Source: Dyadobacter bucti (lineage in GTDB: Bacteria; Bacteroidota; Bacteroidia; Cytophagales; Spirosomataceae). From it: DNA of 64,000 bases. Positions 9,925-18,844 of the stretch are shown here, piece after piece. The DNA lies in the NCBI RefSeq assembly GCF_005869225.1, contig NZ_SWFP01000003.1, positions 434,001 to 498,000 on the forward strand, given 5' to 3'. The position numbers were made by a program, and so were the translations under genes. The notes beneath the pieces were generated by a model. That model saw nothing but the letters and a program-made list of their open reading frames with translations, made no database searches and was not told the DNA's origin. Position 1 is the first letter of the stretch. The number at the start of each line of letters is the position of its first letter.

Positions 9925-11478
9925 ATGAATAACCGTTGTCTATATTATTTTCGGATTTTTCTGATCACACTGATGAGCCTGACCTGGGCTGATGATGTTT
10001 CTGCGCAATTGCAGCAGTCGGACAGGCTGGAAATTCCGACGACTTCTTCCTATTCCGAGCAGTTTGAGGTGTTCAGCCTGGGTGAGCAGGGGATTTTATC
10101 GGTGATCAGGGGTGATCAATATTCCAATAACAGAAACGAACAGTGGCAGTTTGTAAAGTATGATACGACGTTGAACATGGTTTGGCGGAATGGCTACAAG
10201 CTTGATCTGCGTTACATTCCGGTGATGGCTTACAAAGGTGAGGAGAGTGGCTACTGGCTGTTTGCAGAACCGGACACCGACCGTTTTTTATTTTTGCAGT
10301 TGAATTTTTCGGACGGTTCGATGGATGTTTTCAAAGGAAACTTGCTGTCCGGGGTTGACGTCCAGCAATTTAAGGTTATTGGAAGCAAAGCGCTGGTTTC
10401 TGGATATTACCGGTCGCGGCCTATCGTGATCGTACACTCGTTTTTTGATCACACAACCCGTGTCTTACCGGGATTATTTGAAAAAAATACGGAGCTCAAC
10501 AACGTTGATATCAATGAAATAGACGGGTATATCAATGTGATCACTTATGCCTATCGCAAAAAAAACTGCGTTTTTGAGATCAAAACTTATAATTACGACG
10601 GTAAACTGCTGAAAAAAACGTCTCTTAGCGATCCCAGAAACAGCTTTATATCCGGCCAGATCATTCCTTTAAACCCGGACGACTCTTACCTGATCGGCAA
10701 TTATTCGGTGGGTTGCACGCAGTACTCTCAGGGACTGTATGTGACTCACATTGAACACGACGAGCCCCGTGAGCCTCAGTTTATTGAGTTTTCGGAACTG
10801 CAGAATTTTTTCAACTACATGAAGCCGAAACGCCGCCAGCGCATGCTGGAGCGCATTGGTAAACGCAAGAGCCTGGGTAAGGAAAACCGTTTCCGGTACC
10901 GGCTTCTCGTGCACGAACTAATCCAGACCGAAAACGAAATTGTATTGGTAGCAGAGGTTTATTATCCCAATCAGCGTTCTACAAGTCCAATTATTTCCGG
11001 AGGTATTTCGAGGCCCTACATTGCCCGTTCGCTGGAAGGATATCGTTATACACACGCCATCGTCTGCGGTTTTGACAGGAGCGGCAAATTTATCTGGGAC
11101 AATTGTATTACCATTAAAGATCTGACAAGTTTTGACTTGCAGGAAATGGTGCAGGTGACGCCGGTTGATGATTATTTTGTGCTGGCGTATCCCCAGGAGG
11201 GTGAAATTCATACCGAGGTAATCAGCCGGGACAAAGTGGTTGTGGAAACTGAAAAGTTCAAAATTAATCCTAAGTCCGAGCAAGAAAAAGTACTTAATAA
11301 TGAAGACGGTTACCTTTCTCCTTGGTATGGGCAATATTTCATTGCGTACGGAATGCAGCGGTTAGGAACTTCTTTTGTCGGGCAGGGGCGGGAAGTCTTT
11401 TATATCAACAAACTCACATATAAAACAGATGATATCGGAAAAGCGGACACAAGCGAAGAAGCGTCACGCCCGAGGTAG
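9925..11478 (+). CDS. Exported protein of unknown function
   Basis: I do not recognise this 517-residue protein. It has a signal peptide (FRIFLITLMSLTWADDVSAQ) and a GGAAGAAG ribosome-binding-like sequence just before the ATG. The mature part is rich in aromatic and beta-strand-like segments with repeated G-x-Y/W elements (GYWLFAEPDTDRFLFLQL, SGYYRSRPIVIV, YIAYGMQRLG), which suggests a beta-propeller-like or all-beta fold. A basic helical insert (YMKPKRRQRMLERIGKRK) sits near residue 300. There is no lipoprotein cysteine and no C-terminal sorting domain, so it may stay in the periplasm or be associated with the outer membrane. Confidence 0.75.
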   Translation: MNNRCLYYFRIFLITLMSLTWADDVSAQLQQSDRLEIPTTSSYSEQFEVFSLGEQGILSVIRGDQYSNNRNEQWQFVKYDTTLNMVWRNGYKLDLRYIPVMAYKGEESGYWLFAEPDTDRFLFLQLNFSDGSMDVFKGNLLSGVDVQQFKVIGSKALVSGYYRSRPIVIVHSFFDHTTRVLPGLFEKNTELNNVDINEIDGYINVITYAYRKKNCVFEIKTYNYDGKLLKKTSLSDPRNSFISGQIIPLNPDDSYLIGNYSVGCTQYSQGLYVTHIEHDEPREPQFIEFSELQNFFNYMKPKRRQRMLERIGKRKSLGKENRFRYRLLVHELIQTENEIVLVAEVYYPNQRSTSPIISGGISRPYIARSLEGYRYTHAIVCGFDRSGKFIWDNCITIKDLTSFDLQEMVQVTPVDDYFVLAYPQEGEIHTEVISRDKVVVETEKFKINPKSEQEKVLNNEDGYLSPWYGQYFIAYGMQRLGTSFVGQGREVFYINKLTYKTDDIGKADTSEEASRPR

Positions 11479-11505
11479 CATGCATGTGTTGATGTAGAAA
11501 CCCGA

Positions 11506-12045
11506 TTAATCGACCATCCAGATACGGTCCGCTTCGAAACCCTGCTCTTTCCATTCGACGAGTACGCGCTGGCTTTCAACTGTACTCACCTCCATACCGG
11601 CATAGTCGGGGTCAATAGGAAGTTCCCGGTTATAGCGGCGGTCTATCAGCACCAGAAGTTCTACAGCTTTGGGGCGACCGAATGCGGTCATGGCGTCCAT
11701 TGCAGCCCGGACCATCCTGCCGCTGGCCAGAACATCGTCGATCAGGATTACCATTTTTCCTTCGATCAAAAAGGGGACATTGGTTTTGTTGGGCAAAAGG
11801 GGAGATTCTCTTCGCCTGAAATCATCCCGGTAAAAAGTAGCGTCGAGGTAACCGAGCGGAATGGTTTTTCCAGTGCGTTCATTCAGTTCAGCTACAATTC
11901 GTTCCGCAAAATATATTCCTCTAGGCTGCAGGCCCATGACGACAGTGTTAGAGAAATCCTGGTGATTTTCAATGAGTTGCTGGCATAACCTGCTGGTCAT
12001 GATTTCGAGAAGCGGGCTGCTAAGTATTAATCGTTTTTGGGGCAT
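11506..12045 (-). CDS. pyrR: PyrR: pyr attenuation regulator / uracil phosphoribosyltransferase
   Basis: This 179-residue type I phosphoribosyltransferase has the PRPP loop VILIDDVLASGRMVRAAMDAM and the PyrR-typical GLQPRGIYFAERI and RRYNRELPI segments. In Firmicutes PyrR binds pyr mRNA to cause attenuation and has weak UPRTase activity. In Bacteroidota the gene is often away from a pyr operon, as here, and an RNA target is not evident in this window. It is divergent from pth with a 66-bp gap, so the two may share a promoter region. Confidence 0.9.
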   Translation of the reverse strand: MPQKRLILSSPLLEIMTSRLCQQLIENHQDFSNTVVMGLQPRGIYFAERIVAELNERTGKTIPLGYLDATFYRDDFRRRESPLLPNKTNVPFLIEGKMVILIDDVLASGRMVRAAMDAMTAFGRPKAVELLVLIDRRYNRELPIDPDYAGMEVSTVESQRVLVEWKEQGFEADRIWMVD

Positions 12046-12111
12046 AACGTAATTTCCCTGAATTTTAGCCTAAATTAAGTGCTCAAAGATGAAATCAAAA
12101 ACTTTTACCAA

Positions 12112-12672
12112 ATGAAATATCTGATTGCCGGGCTAGGGAATATTGGTCCGGAATATGCTTTCACCAGGCACAATGCCGGATTCATGGTTTTGGACAGGCT
12201 CGCTGCGCAAAATGATTTTAAGTTCTCATTTGAGCGTCTGGCATTCGTGGCGGAATGGAAATACAAAGGACGCCAGATATATTTTATCAAACCCACCACC
12301 TTCATGAATCTGAGCGGCAAGGCGATCCGCTATTACATGGACCAGTTTAAAGTACCTGCTGAAAATCTGCTGGTTATAGTCGATGAATTGCAGCTGCCCT
12401 TTGGAACTACCCGCATCAAGCCCAAAGGAAGTCATGGCGGTCACAACGGACTGAAAAACATTGAAGAGCTGCTTGGTACTTCGGAATATCCTCGTTTGCG
12501 CTTTGGTATTGGAAATAATTTTCCAAAAGGCAGACAAGTAGATTACGTATTAAAACCTTTTTCCAATGATGAAATGAGCGAACTTCCTATATTTTTGGAC
12601 AAGGCCGGCGATATGGTGGTGTCATTTTGTACTTTGGGTATACAACATACAATGAACAATTATAACCAATGA
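12112..12672 (+). CDS. pth: Peptidyl-tRNA hydrolase
   Basis: Pth releases peptides from prematurely dissociated peptidyl-tRNA. The 186-residue protein starts at ATG 12112 with MKYLIAGLGNIGPEY, the standard opening; a GTG at 12079 would add eleven unrelated residues. Catalytic and substrate residues are visible: N and H in TRHNAGF, the PTTFMNLSG motif, D in VIVDELQLP, and KGSHGGHNGLKNI. It is divergent from pyrR and followed by an AT-rich intergenic stretch of 240 bp with no gene. Confidence 0.95.
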   Translation: MKYLIAGLGNIGPEYAFTRHNAGFMVLDRLAAQNDFKFSFERLAFVAEWKYKGRQIYFIKPTTFMNLSGKAIRYYMDQFKVPAENLLVIVDELQLPFGTTRIKPKGSHGGHNGLKNIEELLGTSEYPRLRFGIGNNFPKGRQVDYVLKPFSNDEMSELPIFLDKAGDMVVSFCTLGIQHTMNNYNQ

Positions 12673-12913
12673 TTGAACTATTTCAAGAAAATATAAATAT
12701 TTCAAGATGTGATTTTATTTGGTTTTCCGGATCACTATCCAAATTATTTTCAAGTTAAAGGTTAAAAAATAGTATTTGTTAGCAGTATTTGTGCTTATAT
12801 AAATATTAAATTCCAAATAAAATTCTGTTGTAGCGTTTTTATTCAATTTGTAATTTCAAAATTAATTGTGACATTTGTATCACTATTAGCAAAAAGAAAA
12901 ATTGAATTAAACC

Positions 12914-13387
12914 ATGAAAACAAAACAGAAAAGTTTTATATTTGCAATTGTATTAGGAATTGTAATTTTTGTTGCTCCTAAAAAATCGCAGGCTGAGAAC
13001 ACAATAAATGAACTTAATAACAGGACAACTGTTCTAGCCAATAAATCCGATTCGGAATTTGCGTCGTATATAGGGCAGGTACTTCCGGAATTTGTTAAGC
13101 AGGAAAATTGGAGTATTATTGAGAATATAATTACTTTATACCAACAGACACCGTCGAAACTTCGCGTTACAGATGCGGGTCTGATCGGTAAATTTAGTTC
13201 GGCTGTCGCAGATTTGGGAAGCAAGCTGGAAGAAGTAAATACACCGGAGTCTCTTGAATTGAAAAAGAGTCTTTTGAAAAAAGCAGAAGCGGTGAAGTTT
13301 ATTACAACATTTGATTTAAATACACTTTCAGCAGATCAGATCGAAAATGCGGCAGTGAAAGCGCCAAATTCATTTGTAAGCTTATAA
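12914..13387 (+). CDS. Small exported helical protein, unknown
   Basis: This unrecognised protein has 157 residues: a signal peptide (SFIFAIVLGIVIFVAPKKSQA) and then a mostly helical, lysine- and serine-rich mature part without cysteines. Upstream lies a weak TTTG (12847-12850), N19, GACATTTG match to the phylum promoter pattern. It is followed by a perfect 13-bp hairpin terminator. This looks like a self-contained transcription unit for an abundant periplasmic or secreted protein; abundance is inferred only from the strong terminator. Confidence 0.7.
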   Translation: MKTKQKSFIFAIVLGIVIFVAPKKSQAENTINELNNRTTVLANKSDSEFASYIGQVLPEFVKQENWSIIENIITLYQQTPSKLRVTDAGLIGKFSSAVADLGSKLEEVNTPESLELKKSLLKKAEAVKFITTFDLNTLSADQIENAAVKAPNSFVSL

Positions 13388-13437
13388 GTTGAAGATATAA
13401 AAGATAAGAAAAGGTTAAGGGTTTAGGAATAGTCAGT

Positions 13438-13471
13438 ATAAAGCCATCTCCATGAGATGGCTTTATCTTTT
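13438..13471 (+). terminator. Bidirectional hairpin terminator between convergent genes
   Basis: A perfect 13-bp stem (ATAAAGCCATCTC / GAGATGGCTTTAT) with a 3-nt loop CAT is followed by CTTTTT on the + strand. It lies between a + strand gene and the convergent OmpA gene, and its 3' arm overlaps the stop codon of the latter, so it probably ends transcription from both sides. Confidence 0.8.
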
Positions 13472-14848
13472 TACAGGCTCCGCCCAAATATCTACCCGCC
13501 GATTGGATTGCTTTAACGTCTCTGATTTATTGAGCCTGCTGGGCTGGGTAGAACCATAACCTGATCCTTCGATGCGGTTTTCGGGAATGCCTTTTCCGGT
13601 AAGATAGTTTTTGACCGCCAGTACACGTTGGTTTGAGAGTTCCAGATTTTTACTGAAATCGCCCGTGTTGTCGGTATGGCCTTTTAGCATGATCTTTAAA
13701 TCAGTACGCTTTTCGAAGTAGGCTACAACAGAATCCAGCCTCGTCGCTGCCGCCCCTTCAAGCGTTTCGTTGCTTTGTGAAAAGTAAACGGTTGAAAGTG
13801 GATGAGTGTAAGTCTCAGGTGCCAGGCTGATCAGCGATTTAACTTCCTCATGCCTGTTTGTAGTTTTGATCCCGATGCTTCTCGGTTCAAAACCGTCGGC
13901 CTGTGCAGAGATCCGATAAGACTCAAAAGGGCGTAATTCAAAATTATAAGCACCATTGACAGTTTTGGTTTGGGCCACAAGGGAGTCGTTATTCGATTTT
14001 CTCACCGATACTTCTGCATCATTGACCGGTTTCAGGTTTCGCCCATCGTAAATCCTGCCCGTGACGACTGCCATGTTGCTATTTTTCCTGCCTGAGGGCG
14101 CTGTTTCTTCCGTTTCCTCTTCCTTCTCCTCTTTGGCGACCTGTTCTTTGTTAAGCCTGCTGATGGTTTGATAGCTTCTCCTGATAAAAACGGGTGTCAT
14201 AACCCTGTCATATACCCTGATCAACGCCACCGCCCCTGCGCTGGCTTCATGATTGGCTATCAGGTCGTCCTGGAAAAAATTGAGCACCTGGTCTGCATCC
14301 AGAATTCCTTCCGTGCCCGGATCTTTGAATTCCAGCTTAGACTGGCCATTTATATACATCTTGATGATTTTGGTCTCGAAATCACGAGAGTACACATAAT
14401 GGACATATTGATTGGCCCGTACCGGAGCTTTTTCGCCGATTGCAAAGTCGTAGAAGTTCAGTTTGCCGTCGTATATATAGCTTCCGTAATCGCTTTTTCT
14501 GTTTTTGAAATCCAATACGCGTTTCCAGCTGTCGAGTTCACTGAGCTTGAAATAGATCTCTATGGTAAATGATTTGTTCAGAAAACCTTTTGCCTCGGTA
14601 TTGCTGAACTGCAATCCGCTGTTTTTTTCAAACTGATAAATAGTACGACTCAGATCGTCGGAATTTGGAATTTTTTCTTTTATAAACTGTCCCGCCTGAC
14701 CAAGCTGTTTTAAGGCAGGTCCTCCGCTTTCGATGGGTATTAAACCGTTATTAAAATCATAGGTCCACTGGCTTTGAGAAAACGCGGCAACGCACGATAA
14801 GTTGAACAAAATCAAAAAAATCCACTTCACGTCTTTTATGCAAATCAT
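13463..14848 (-). CDS. OmpA-family protein with LamG-like and carboxypeptidase-regulatory domains
   Basis: The protein has 461 residues from ATG 14848, which opens into a signal peptide (KWIFLILFNLSCVAAFSQS). An upstream in-frame extension to 14956 runs through non-secretory sequence and would overlap the next gene's promoter. Domain order: a concanavalin/LamG-like beta-sandwich (FTIEIYFKLSE, YVHYVYSR), a low-complexity acidic linker (EEKEEETEET), a carboxypeptidase regulatory-like Ig domain (VVTGRIYDGRNLKPVNDAEV), and a C-terminal OmpA peptidoglycan-binding domain (LKGHTDNTGD, LSNQRVLAVKNYL, SNRRVDIW). It would tether to the cell wall from the outer-membrane side, with the LamG domain possibly binding glycan. 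Confidence 0.87.
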   Translation of the reverse strand: MICIKDVKWIFLILFNLSCVAAFSQSQWTYDFNNGLIPIESGGPALKQLGQAGQFIKEKIPNSDDLSRTIYQFEKNSGLQFSNTEAKGFLNKSFTIEIYFKLSELDSWKRVLDFKNRKSDYGSYIYDGKLNFYDFAIGEKAPVRANQYVHYVYSRDFETKIIKMYINGQSKLEFKDPGTEGILDADQVLNFFQDDLIANHEASAGAVALIRVYDRVMTPVFIRRSYQTISRLNKEQVAKEEKEEETEETAPSGRKNSNMAVVTGRIYDGRNLKPVNDAEVSVRKSNNDSLVAQTKTVNGAYNFELRPFESYRISAQADGFEPRSIGIKTTNRHEEVKSLISLAPETYTHPLSTVYFSQSNETLEGAAATRLDSVVAYFEKRTDLKIMLKGHTDNTGDFSKNLELSNQRVLAVKNYLTGKGIPENRIEGSGYGSTQPSRLNKSETLKQSNRRVDIWAEPVKR

Positions 14849-14921
14849 GTTCAAAAATATGAAATGTAGAGGGCGAAGCCGAAATGCATCATGTATTTTT
14901 GCGGCATAATTGTTTTTGTGT

Positions 14922-15803
14922 GTGAAAAATCTTGGTATTGGTCTTCTTTTTTCCATTCTGTGGTCTTCTGCTTCGGTTGCAACAAAGTTTGGTGTACAGT
15001 CAGCACCGCCCCTGGTATTGGCAAATATTCGTTTTTTTATTGCGGGAATCCTGTTGCTCGGTTTTTCATATTTGTTCGGTAAAGATCAGCGTTACCGCCT
15101 GCCTGACCGAAAAGAGCTGTTTCAACTCGGCCTGTTTGGATTTCTCAATACAACGCTTTATCTCGGCCTCTACGTGTGCGCCATGAAATATAGTACTGCC
15201 GGCATCGGTAGTCTTGCTGTATCAGTGAATCCGCTGATCATAGTTTTACTTTCATCCTGGTGGTTGAAAAGGCGTCCCAGGCCGGAGGAGTGGCTCGGGA
15301 TCGTTTTAGGAATGGCTGGCGTGGGAGTGGCCACATATCCGCTTCTTGCGGACAGTTCTATCACCGCGTTGGGGGTAATTTTGTTGCTGGTGAGCATGAT
15401 AGCAGTTTCAGCTGCGAGTGTTTACTATGCAACTGTTCATTGGTCCTTACCGAATCTGCTGATCAATGGATGGCAGGCATTTTTGGGAGGGATACTTTTG
15501 TTACCCGCAACGTTCTTGCTGAGTGATTTCTCCACAGCCGTTTATGATACGCAATTCTGCGCCTCAGTACTTTGGCTGAGCCTTGCCGTTTCTATTGTTG
15601 GATTGATATGCTGGTTTTATCTGTTGAGGATCGATACCGTTACCGCATCCATGTGGCTTTTTCTTTGTCCGTTATTCGGGTTCTTTTTTGCATGGTGGCT
15701 TATGTCCGAACCAATCACAATTTACACCATTATAGGGACTGTCCTTGTAATAGGGGGTTTGTACGCAGGTCAGCGGACTAAGCTCGCACGCAGTGGTAAA
15801 TAA
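14922..15803 (+). CDS. DMT-superfamily (EamA) transporter
   Basis: This inner-membrane protein has about ten transmembrane segments arranged as two EamA repeats (SSASVATKFGV, and after residue 145 the second repeat ending with a C-terminal basic tail). Members export amino acids, metabolites or drugs; the substrate here is unknown. The start is uncertain: GTG 14922 (VKNLGIGLLFSILW) gives the typical EamA opening, while TTG 14910 adds four residues. It is divergent from the OmpA-family gene, with about 75 bp between them, and convergent with the phzF-like gene. Confidence 0.85.
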   Translation: MKNLGIGLLFSILWSSASVATKFGVQSAPPLVLANIRFFIAGILLLGFSYLFGKDQRYRLPDRKELFQLGLFGFLNTTLYLGLYVCAMKYSTAGIGSLAVSVNPLIIVLLSSWWLKRRPRPEEWLGIVLGMAGVGVATYPLLADSSITALGVILLLVSMIAVSAASVYYATVHWSLPNLLINGWQAFLGGILLLPATFLLSDFSTAVYDTQFCASVLWLSLAVSIVGLICWFYLLRIDTVTASMWLFLCPLFGFFFAWWLMSEPITIYTIIGTVLVIGGLYAGQRTKLARSGK

Positions 15804-15817
15804 GAAAAAGTTTAAAA

Positions 15818-16606
15818 TCAGCTTATCGTAATTTCACCCTGAAGATAAAGTCTTGCCTGGCCGCCGATGAAAACCCGGTCGCCGTCGAGTTCGCATTTGA
15901 GAAAACCGCCGCGTTTTGAAAGCTGTTTTGCTGTCAGCCTGGTTTTAGATAGTTTTCCGGACCAGTAAGGGATCAAGGTGGTATGTGCAGAGCCGGTTAC
16001 GGGATCCTCGTCTATCCCCGATTGTGGTGCAAAAAACCTCGAAACGAAATCAACCTCGTCCCCAGCAGCGGTCACGATGATCCCGCGGGCTGGAATTGTA
16101 GAAAGTACGATGATGTCAAAGTCAAGTTCACGGACAGCCTCTTCCGTTTCAAGAACGACGAGATAATCTGTTTTTCCCTTATATACCTCGACCATGACAG
16201 CGGATGTAAGGCTTTCAACAAGTGCCGGGGGAGGGACTGCCACATGAAACTGATCCGTTGGGAAATTCAATGTGAGCCAATCTTCCTTACATTCAACAGC
16301 AAGTTCTCCGCTTCTTGAATCAAAAATGATCTTTTCTCCGGGATATTTTTCAATATTAAAAATGACGTATGCAGCCGCCAAAGTCGCATGTCCGCAAAGT
16401 TCTACCTCTACTGTGGGCGTAAACCACCGGATGTGAAACCCTTTTTCTGTCGGAACATAAAATGCAGTTTCGGCGAGATTATTTTCGGCTGCAATATTAA
16501 TCATGGTTTCCTCAGGTAACCACTCGCTCAGCGGGACAACTGCCGCCGGATTGCCACTGAAAAGCTTATCTGTAAATGCGTCAATCTGGTATATTGATAG
16601 TTTCAT
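15818..16606 (-). CDS. PhzF-family isomerase
   Basis: This 262-residue protein has the diaminopimelate epimerase-like PhzF fold. Seen: the opening IYQIDAFTDKLFSGNPAAVVPL, the catalytic Glu in ENNLAETAFY, the substrate-loop motif ELCGHATLAAA, and DEDPVTGSAHTTL in the second half. There is no phenazine cluster nearby. Such orphan PhzF proteins are common and usually uncharacterised, so phenazine synthesis should not be inferred. The gene ends 14 bp from the convergent transporter gene. Confidence 0.9.
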   Translation of the reverse strand: MKLSIYQIDAFTDKLFSGNPAAVVPLSEWLPEETMINIAAENNLAETAFYVPTEKGFHIRWFTPTVEVELCGHATLAAAYVIFNIEKYPGEKIIFDSRSGELAVECKEDWLTLNFPTDQFHVAVPPPALVESLTSAVMVEVYKGKTDYLVVLETEEAVRELDFDIIVLSTIPARGIIVTAAGDEVDFVSRFFAPQSGIDEDPVTGSAHTTLIPYWSGKLSKTRLTAKQLSKRGGFLKCELDGDRVFIGGQARLYLQGEITIS

Positions 16607-16739
16607 GTATCAGGCAATATAAGGGGTTAGTACCACCAAGGTATTAAAAATATTCTCTATAAAAATATCTTGTCTCTGGAAATTTTCAAGATAATTATTA
16701 AAATCAGATAAAAATGAGCGGCCGTTTTCATAGCCGAAA

Positions 16740-18290
16740 TCAACGTTTTCTGTTTTTCATCCGAAGGTAAACCCCGTTGGTCCAGCCAAAACCTTCCTGA
16801 ATCTCGTACTCGCCGCCACCCGCGATCAGGTTCGTATCTGACACATTATATTTTTCGAGCATTTTTCCGGAGTGTTTGAATTCTTTATCTACCAGGCCGA
16901 GCCATTCTTCGCTGAGTTCGTTAGCTGTGCGGTGAAAATTGTAATTGCGCAAACCCTTGTAAGTGATCCACTGCAAAGGGGCCCAGCCATTCGGTGCATC
17001 CCACTGTTGCCCACTCCGCTGCGTGGTTGTCAGTAATCCTCCGGATCGCATGAAATTAAGGCGGATATAAGCCCTCATGTAGTGAGAATGCGGTTTCGGG
17101 GCGAGTTTGAAAAACAATGGGAAAGTGCCCGCCAATGTGATGGCTTTGGCGTAGTTCCTGCTTTTGAGGTCAAAATCCATATAGAATTTCCTGCTGTCAT
17201 CCCAGAAATAAGTCTGGATCGCCTCAGCCCGTCGGTTTGCCTTTTCTTCGTAAAGCATACTCATTTCCGGGTTTTCATCTACGAGATAAGCCTCGGCCAG
17301 CGTTTTTTCAAGATGATACATCAGGCAGTTCAGATCAATCGGAATGATATCAGTTGTGTGAATAGAGGCAAAATCGGTTTCATCCTCAAACCAGCGACTG
17401 CTGAAATCCCAGCCAGACTCCGCAGCTGCCCGGATATGCCTGAACACGGAGTCCGGGGATGACTGGTATTTTTCCGCGGCCTCGTGGCTAAGCTCAATAT
17501 CTTCGCGGTACGATTCAGGTCGCGGAGAGGCTTTATCGTCCCAATACCTGTTGAGAAACACCCCGTCAGGCATACTCACAATCCGTCTGTGGGCGGTGAA
17601 AGGTTCCAGCGTATTGTTGCCGGTGTCCATCCAGTAATCATATTCTTTTTGCAACTGATGCAGGTATTTAGGTAATATTCCGATGCCCTCCATTTCGGAG
17701 TACAATTTGACCATCAGCGAGAAAAACGGTGGCTGCGAGCGACTGAGGTAATAAGTGCGGTTGGCAGTGGGTATATATCCGAAATTGTCTATCAGGTAGG
17801 CAAAATTATTGATCATGTTTTTGATCAGATCATTTTGTCCTGATTCCTTCAAGCCAAGCATTGTAAAGTAACTGTCCCAATAATATATTTCCCGGAACCT
17901 GCCGCCCGGCACAACATAAGAGAAAGGCAGGGGAATCAGTGAACCGCCGTTTTCCTGGTTTTCGGGCTCCCGGGTAAGTACAGGCCATAATCGCTCAATA
18001 TGTTCCGAGGTGGACATATTCTGGTCGGCCTGAAAATCGGAAGTTATCTGTTCGGGTATCCTGAAATGAGACCGTACAAAACCTGCAAGGTCAAAGCATT
18101 CGTCATGTTTTTGCTGATGATACTTTTCAATGATCAAAACAGGATCTTCCAACGGGATGGCATCCGCGAAAGACTTCGAGTCGGTGAAAATATGACTGTT
18201 CTGCACATCCTTGTACAAACTACCGTATAATTCCTCGGGAGAAGTATAGGACTGGCAATATTTGATAGTGGGTGAAACGAATCCGTACAA
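16740..18290 (-). CDS. GH37 trehalase, cytoplasmic
   Basis: This 516-residue glycoside hydrolase family 37 enzyme hydrolyses alpha,alpha-trehalose to glucose. Both family signatures are present: PGGRFREIYYWDSYF and QWDAPNGWAPLQW. The catalytic acid lies in ESGWDFSSRWF and the base region in GGGEYEIQEGFGWTNG. No signal peptide is visible, so it resembles TreF rather than periplasmic TreA. It lies 59 bp downstream of the dinB-like gene on the same strand. No trehalose synthesis genes are near, so it may scavenge imported or stress-derived trehalose. Confidence 0.92.
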   Translation of the reverse strand: MYGFVSPTIKYCQSYTSPEELYGSLYKDVQNSHIFTDSKSFADAIPLEDPVLIIEKYHQQKHDECFDLAGFVRSHFRIPEQITSDFQADQNMSTSEHIERLWPVLTREPENQENGGSLIPLPFSYVVPGGRFREIYYWDSYFTMLGLKESGQNDLIKNMINNFAYLIDNFGYIPTANRTYYLSRSQPPFFSLMVKLYSEMEGIGILPKYLHQLQKEYDYWMDTGNNTLEPFTAHRRIVSMPDGVFLNRYWDDKASPRPESYREDIELSHEAAEKYQSSPDSVFRHIRAAAESGWDFSSRWFEDETDFASIHTTDIIPIDLNCLMYHLEKTLAEAYLVDENPEMSMLYEEKANRRAEAIQTYFWDDSRKFYMDFDLKSRNYAKAITLAGTFPLFFKLAPKPHSHYMRAYIRLNFMRSGGLLTTTQRSGQQWDAPNGWAPLQWITYKGLRNYNFHRTANELSEEWLGLVDKEFKHSGKMLEKYNVSDTNLIAGGGEYEIQEGFGWTNGVYLRMKNRKR

Positions 18291-18349
18291 GCTATTGATA
18301 TTTAAATGATTGTAGATAGAGGTCTGAAAAACAGAATGCTTTCTTTCGC

Positions 18350-18811
18350 TTAACCTGGGAAAAGCCTCGCATAATAAATATAGTCCGTCAGCGGAGGCGG
18401 ATATCCTGCATTTCGAATACTTAAAATGATTTGCCCTCTGTGATAAGTTGAATGGTTTACGACATGCGCAAGAATATCCTGAATATCATTTGTAAAAGGC
18501 TGCCCCTGCAAATTTCGGTAATGGAGAGACCTCCTGAAATCGACCTCCTGTAATCTGTTCAGGTAATCCAGCCAGTGTTTTCCGTTTTGTTCAAGCTGAC
18601 GCCCAATTTCTTCCAGGGAGAGTACGCTCCAGACCATCGCATCATTTTGCTGGTTTACTATCCGTTTATACCAATTGCCCTGTGCGTGGGCAACATGGCT
18701 CATCAATCGAATGATTTTCTCATCCTCTATATTATTGATAATTAGACAATCCAATATCTCTTTGTTTGCCCAATTGTTAAAACTGAAAAGTCTTTTGAAA
18801 TATTCCGTCAT
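18350..18811 (-). CDS. DinB-family protein
   Basis: This 153-residue four-helix-bundle protein of the DinB/YfiT type has three histidines placed to bind a divalent metal: SHVAHAQGNW and HVVNHSTYHRGQI. Members include thiol-dependent transferases and many uncharacterised enzymes; the specific reaction is unknown here. It is cytoplasmic and is followed on the same strand by the trehalase gene. Confidence 0.88.
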   Translation of the reverse strand: MTEYFKRLFSFNNWANKEILDCLIINNIEDEKIIRLMSHVAHAQGNWYKRIVNQQNDAMVWSVLSLEEIGRQLEQNGKHWLDYLNRLQEVDFRRSLHYRNLQGQPFTNDIQDILAHVVNHSTYHRGQIILSIRNAGYPPPLTDYIYYARLFPG

Positions 18812-18844
18812 AGCTGTTCAGTGTTTTTTGTAACGGGGCTTATA

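Noticed and set aside
15818..16606. Phenazine biosynthesis role for the PhzF-like protein
   Set aside because: No other phz genes are in the window, and orphan PhzF homologues are widespread without phenazine production.
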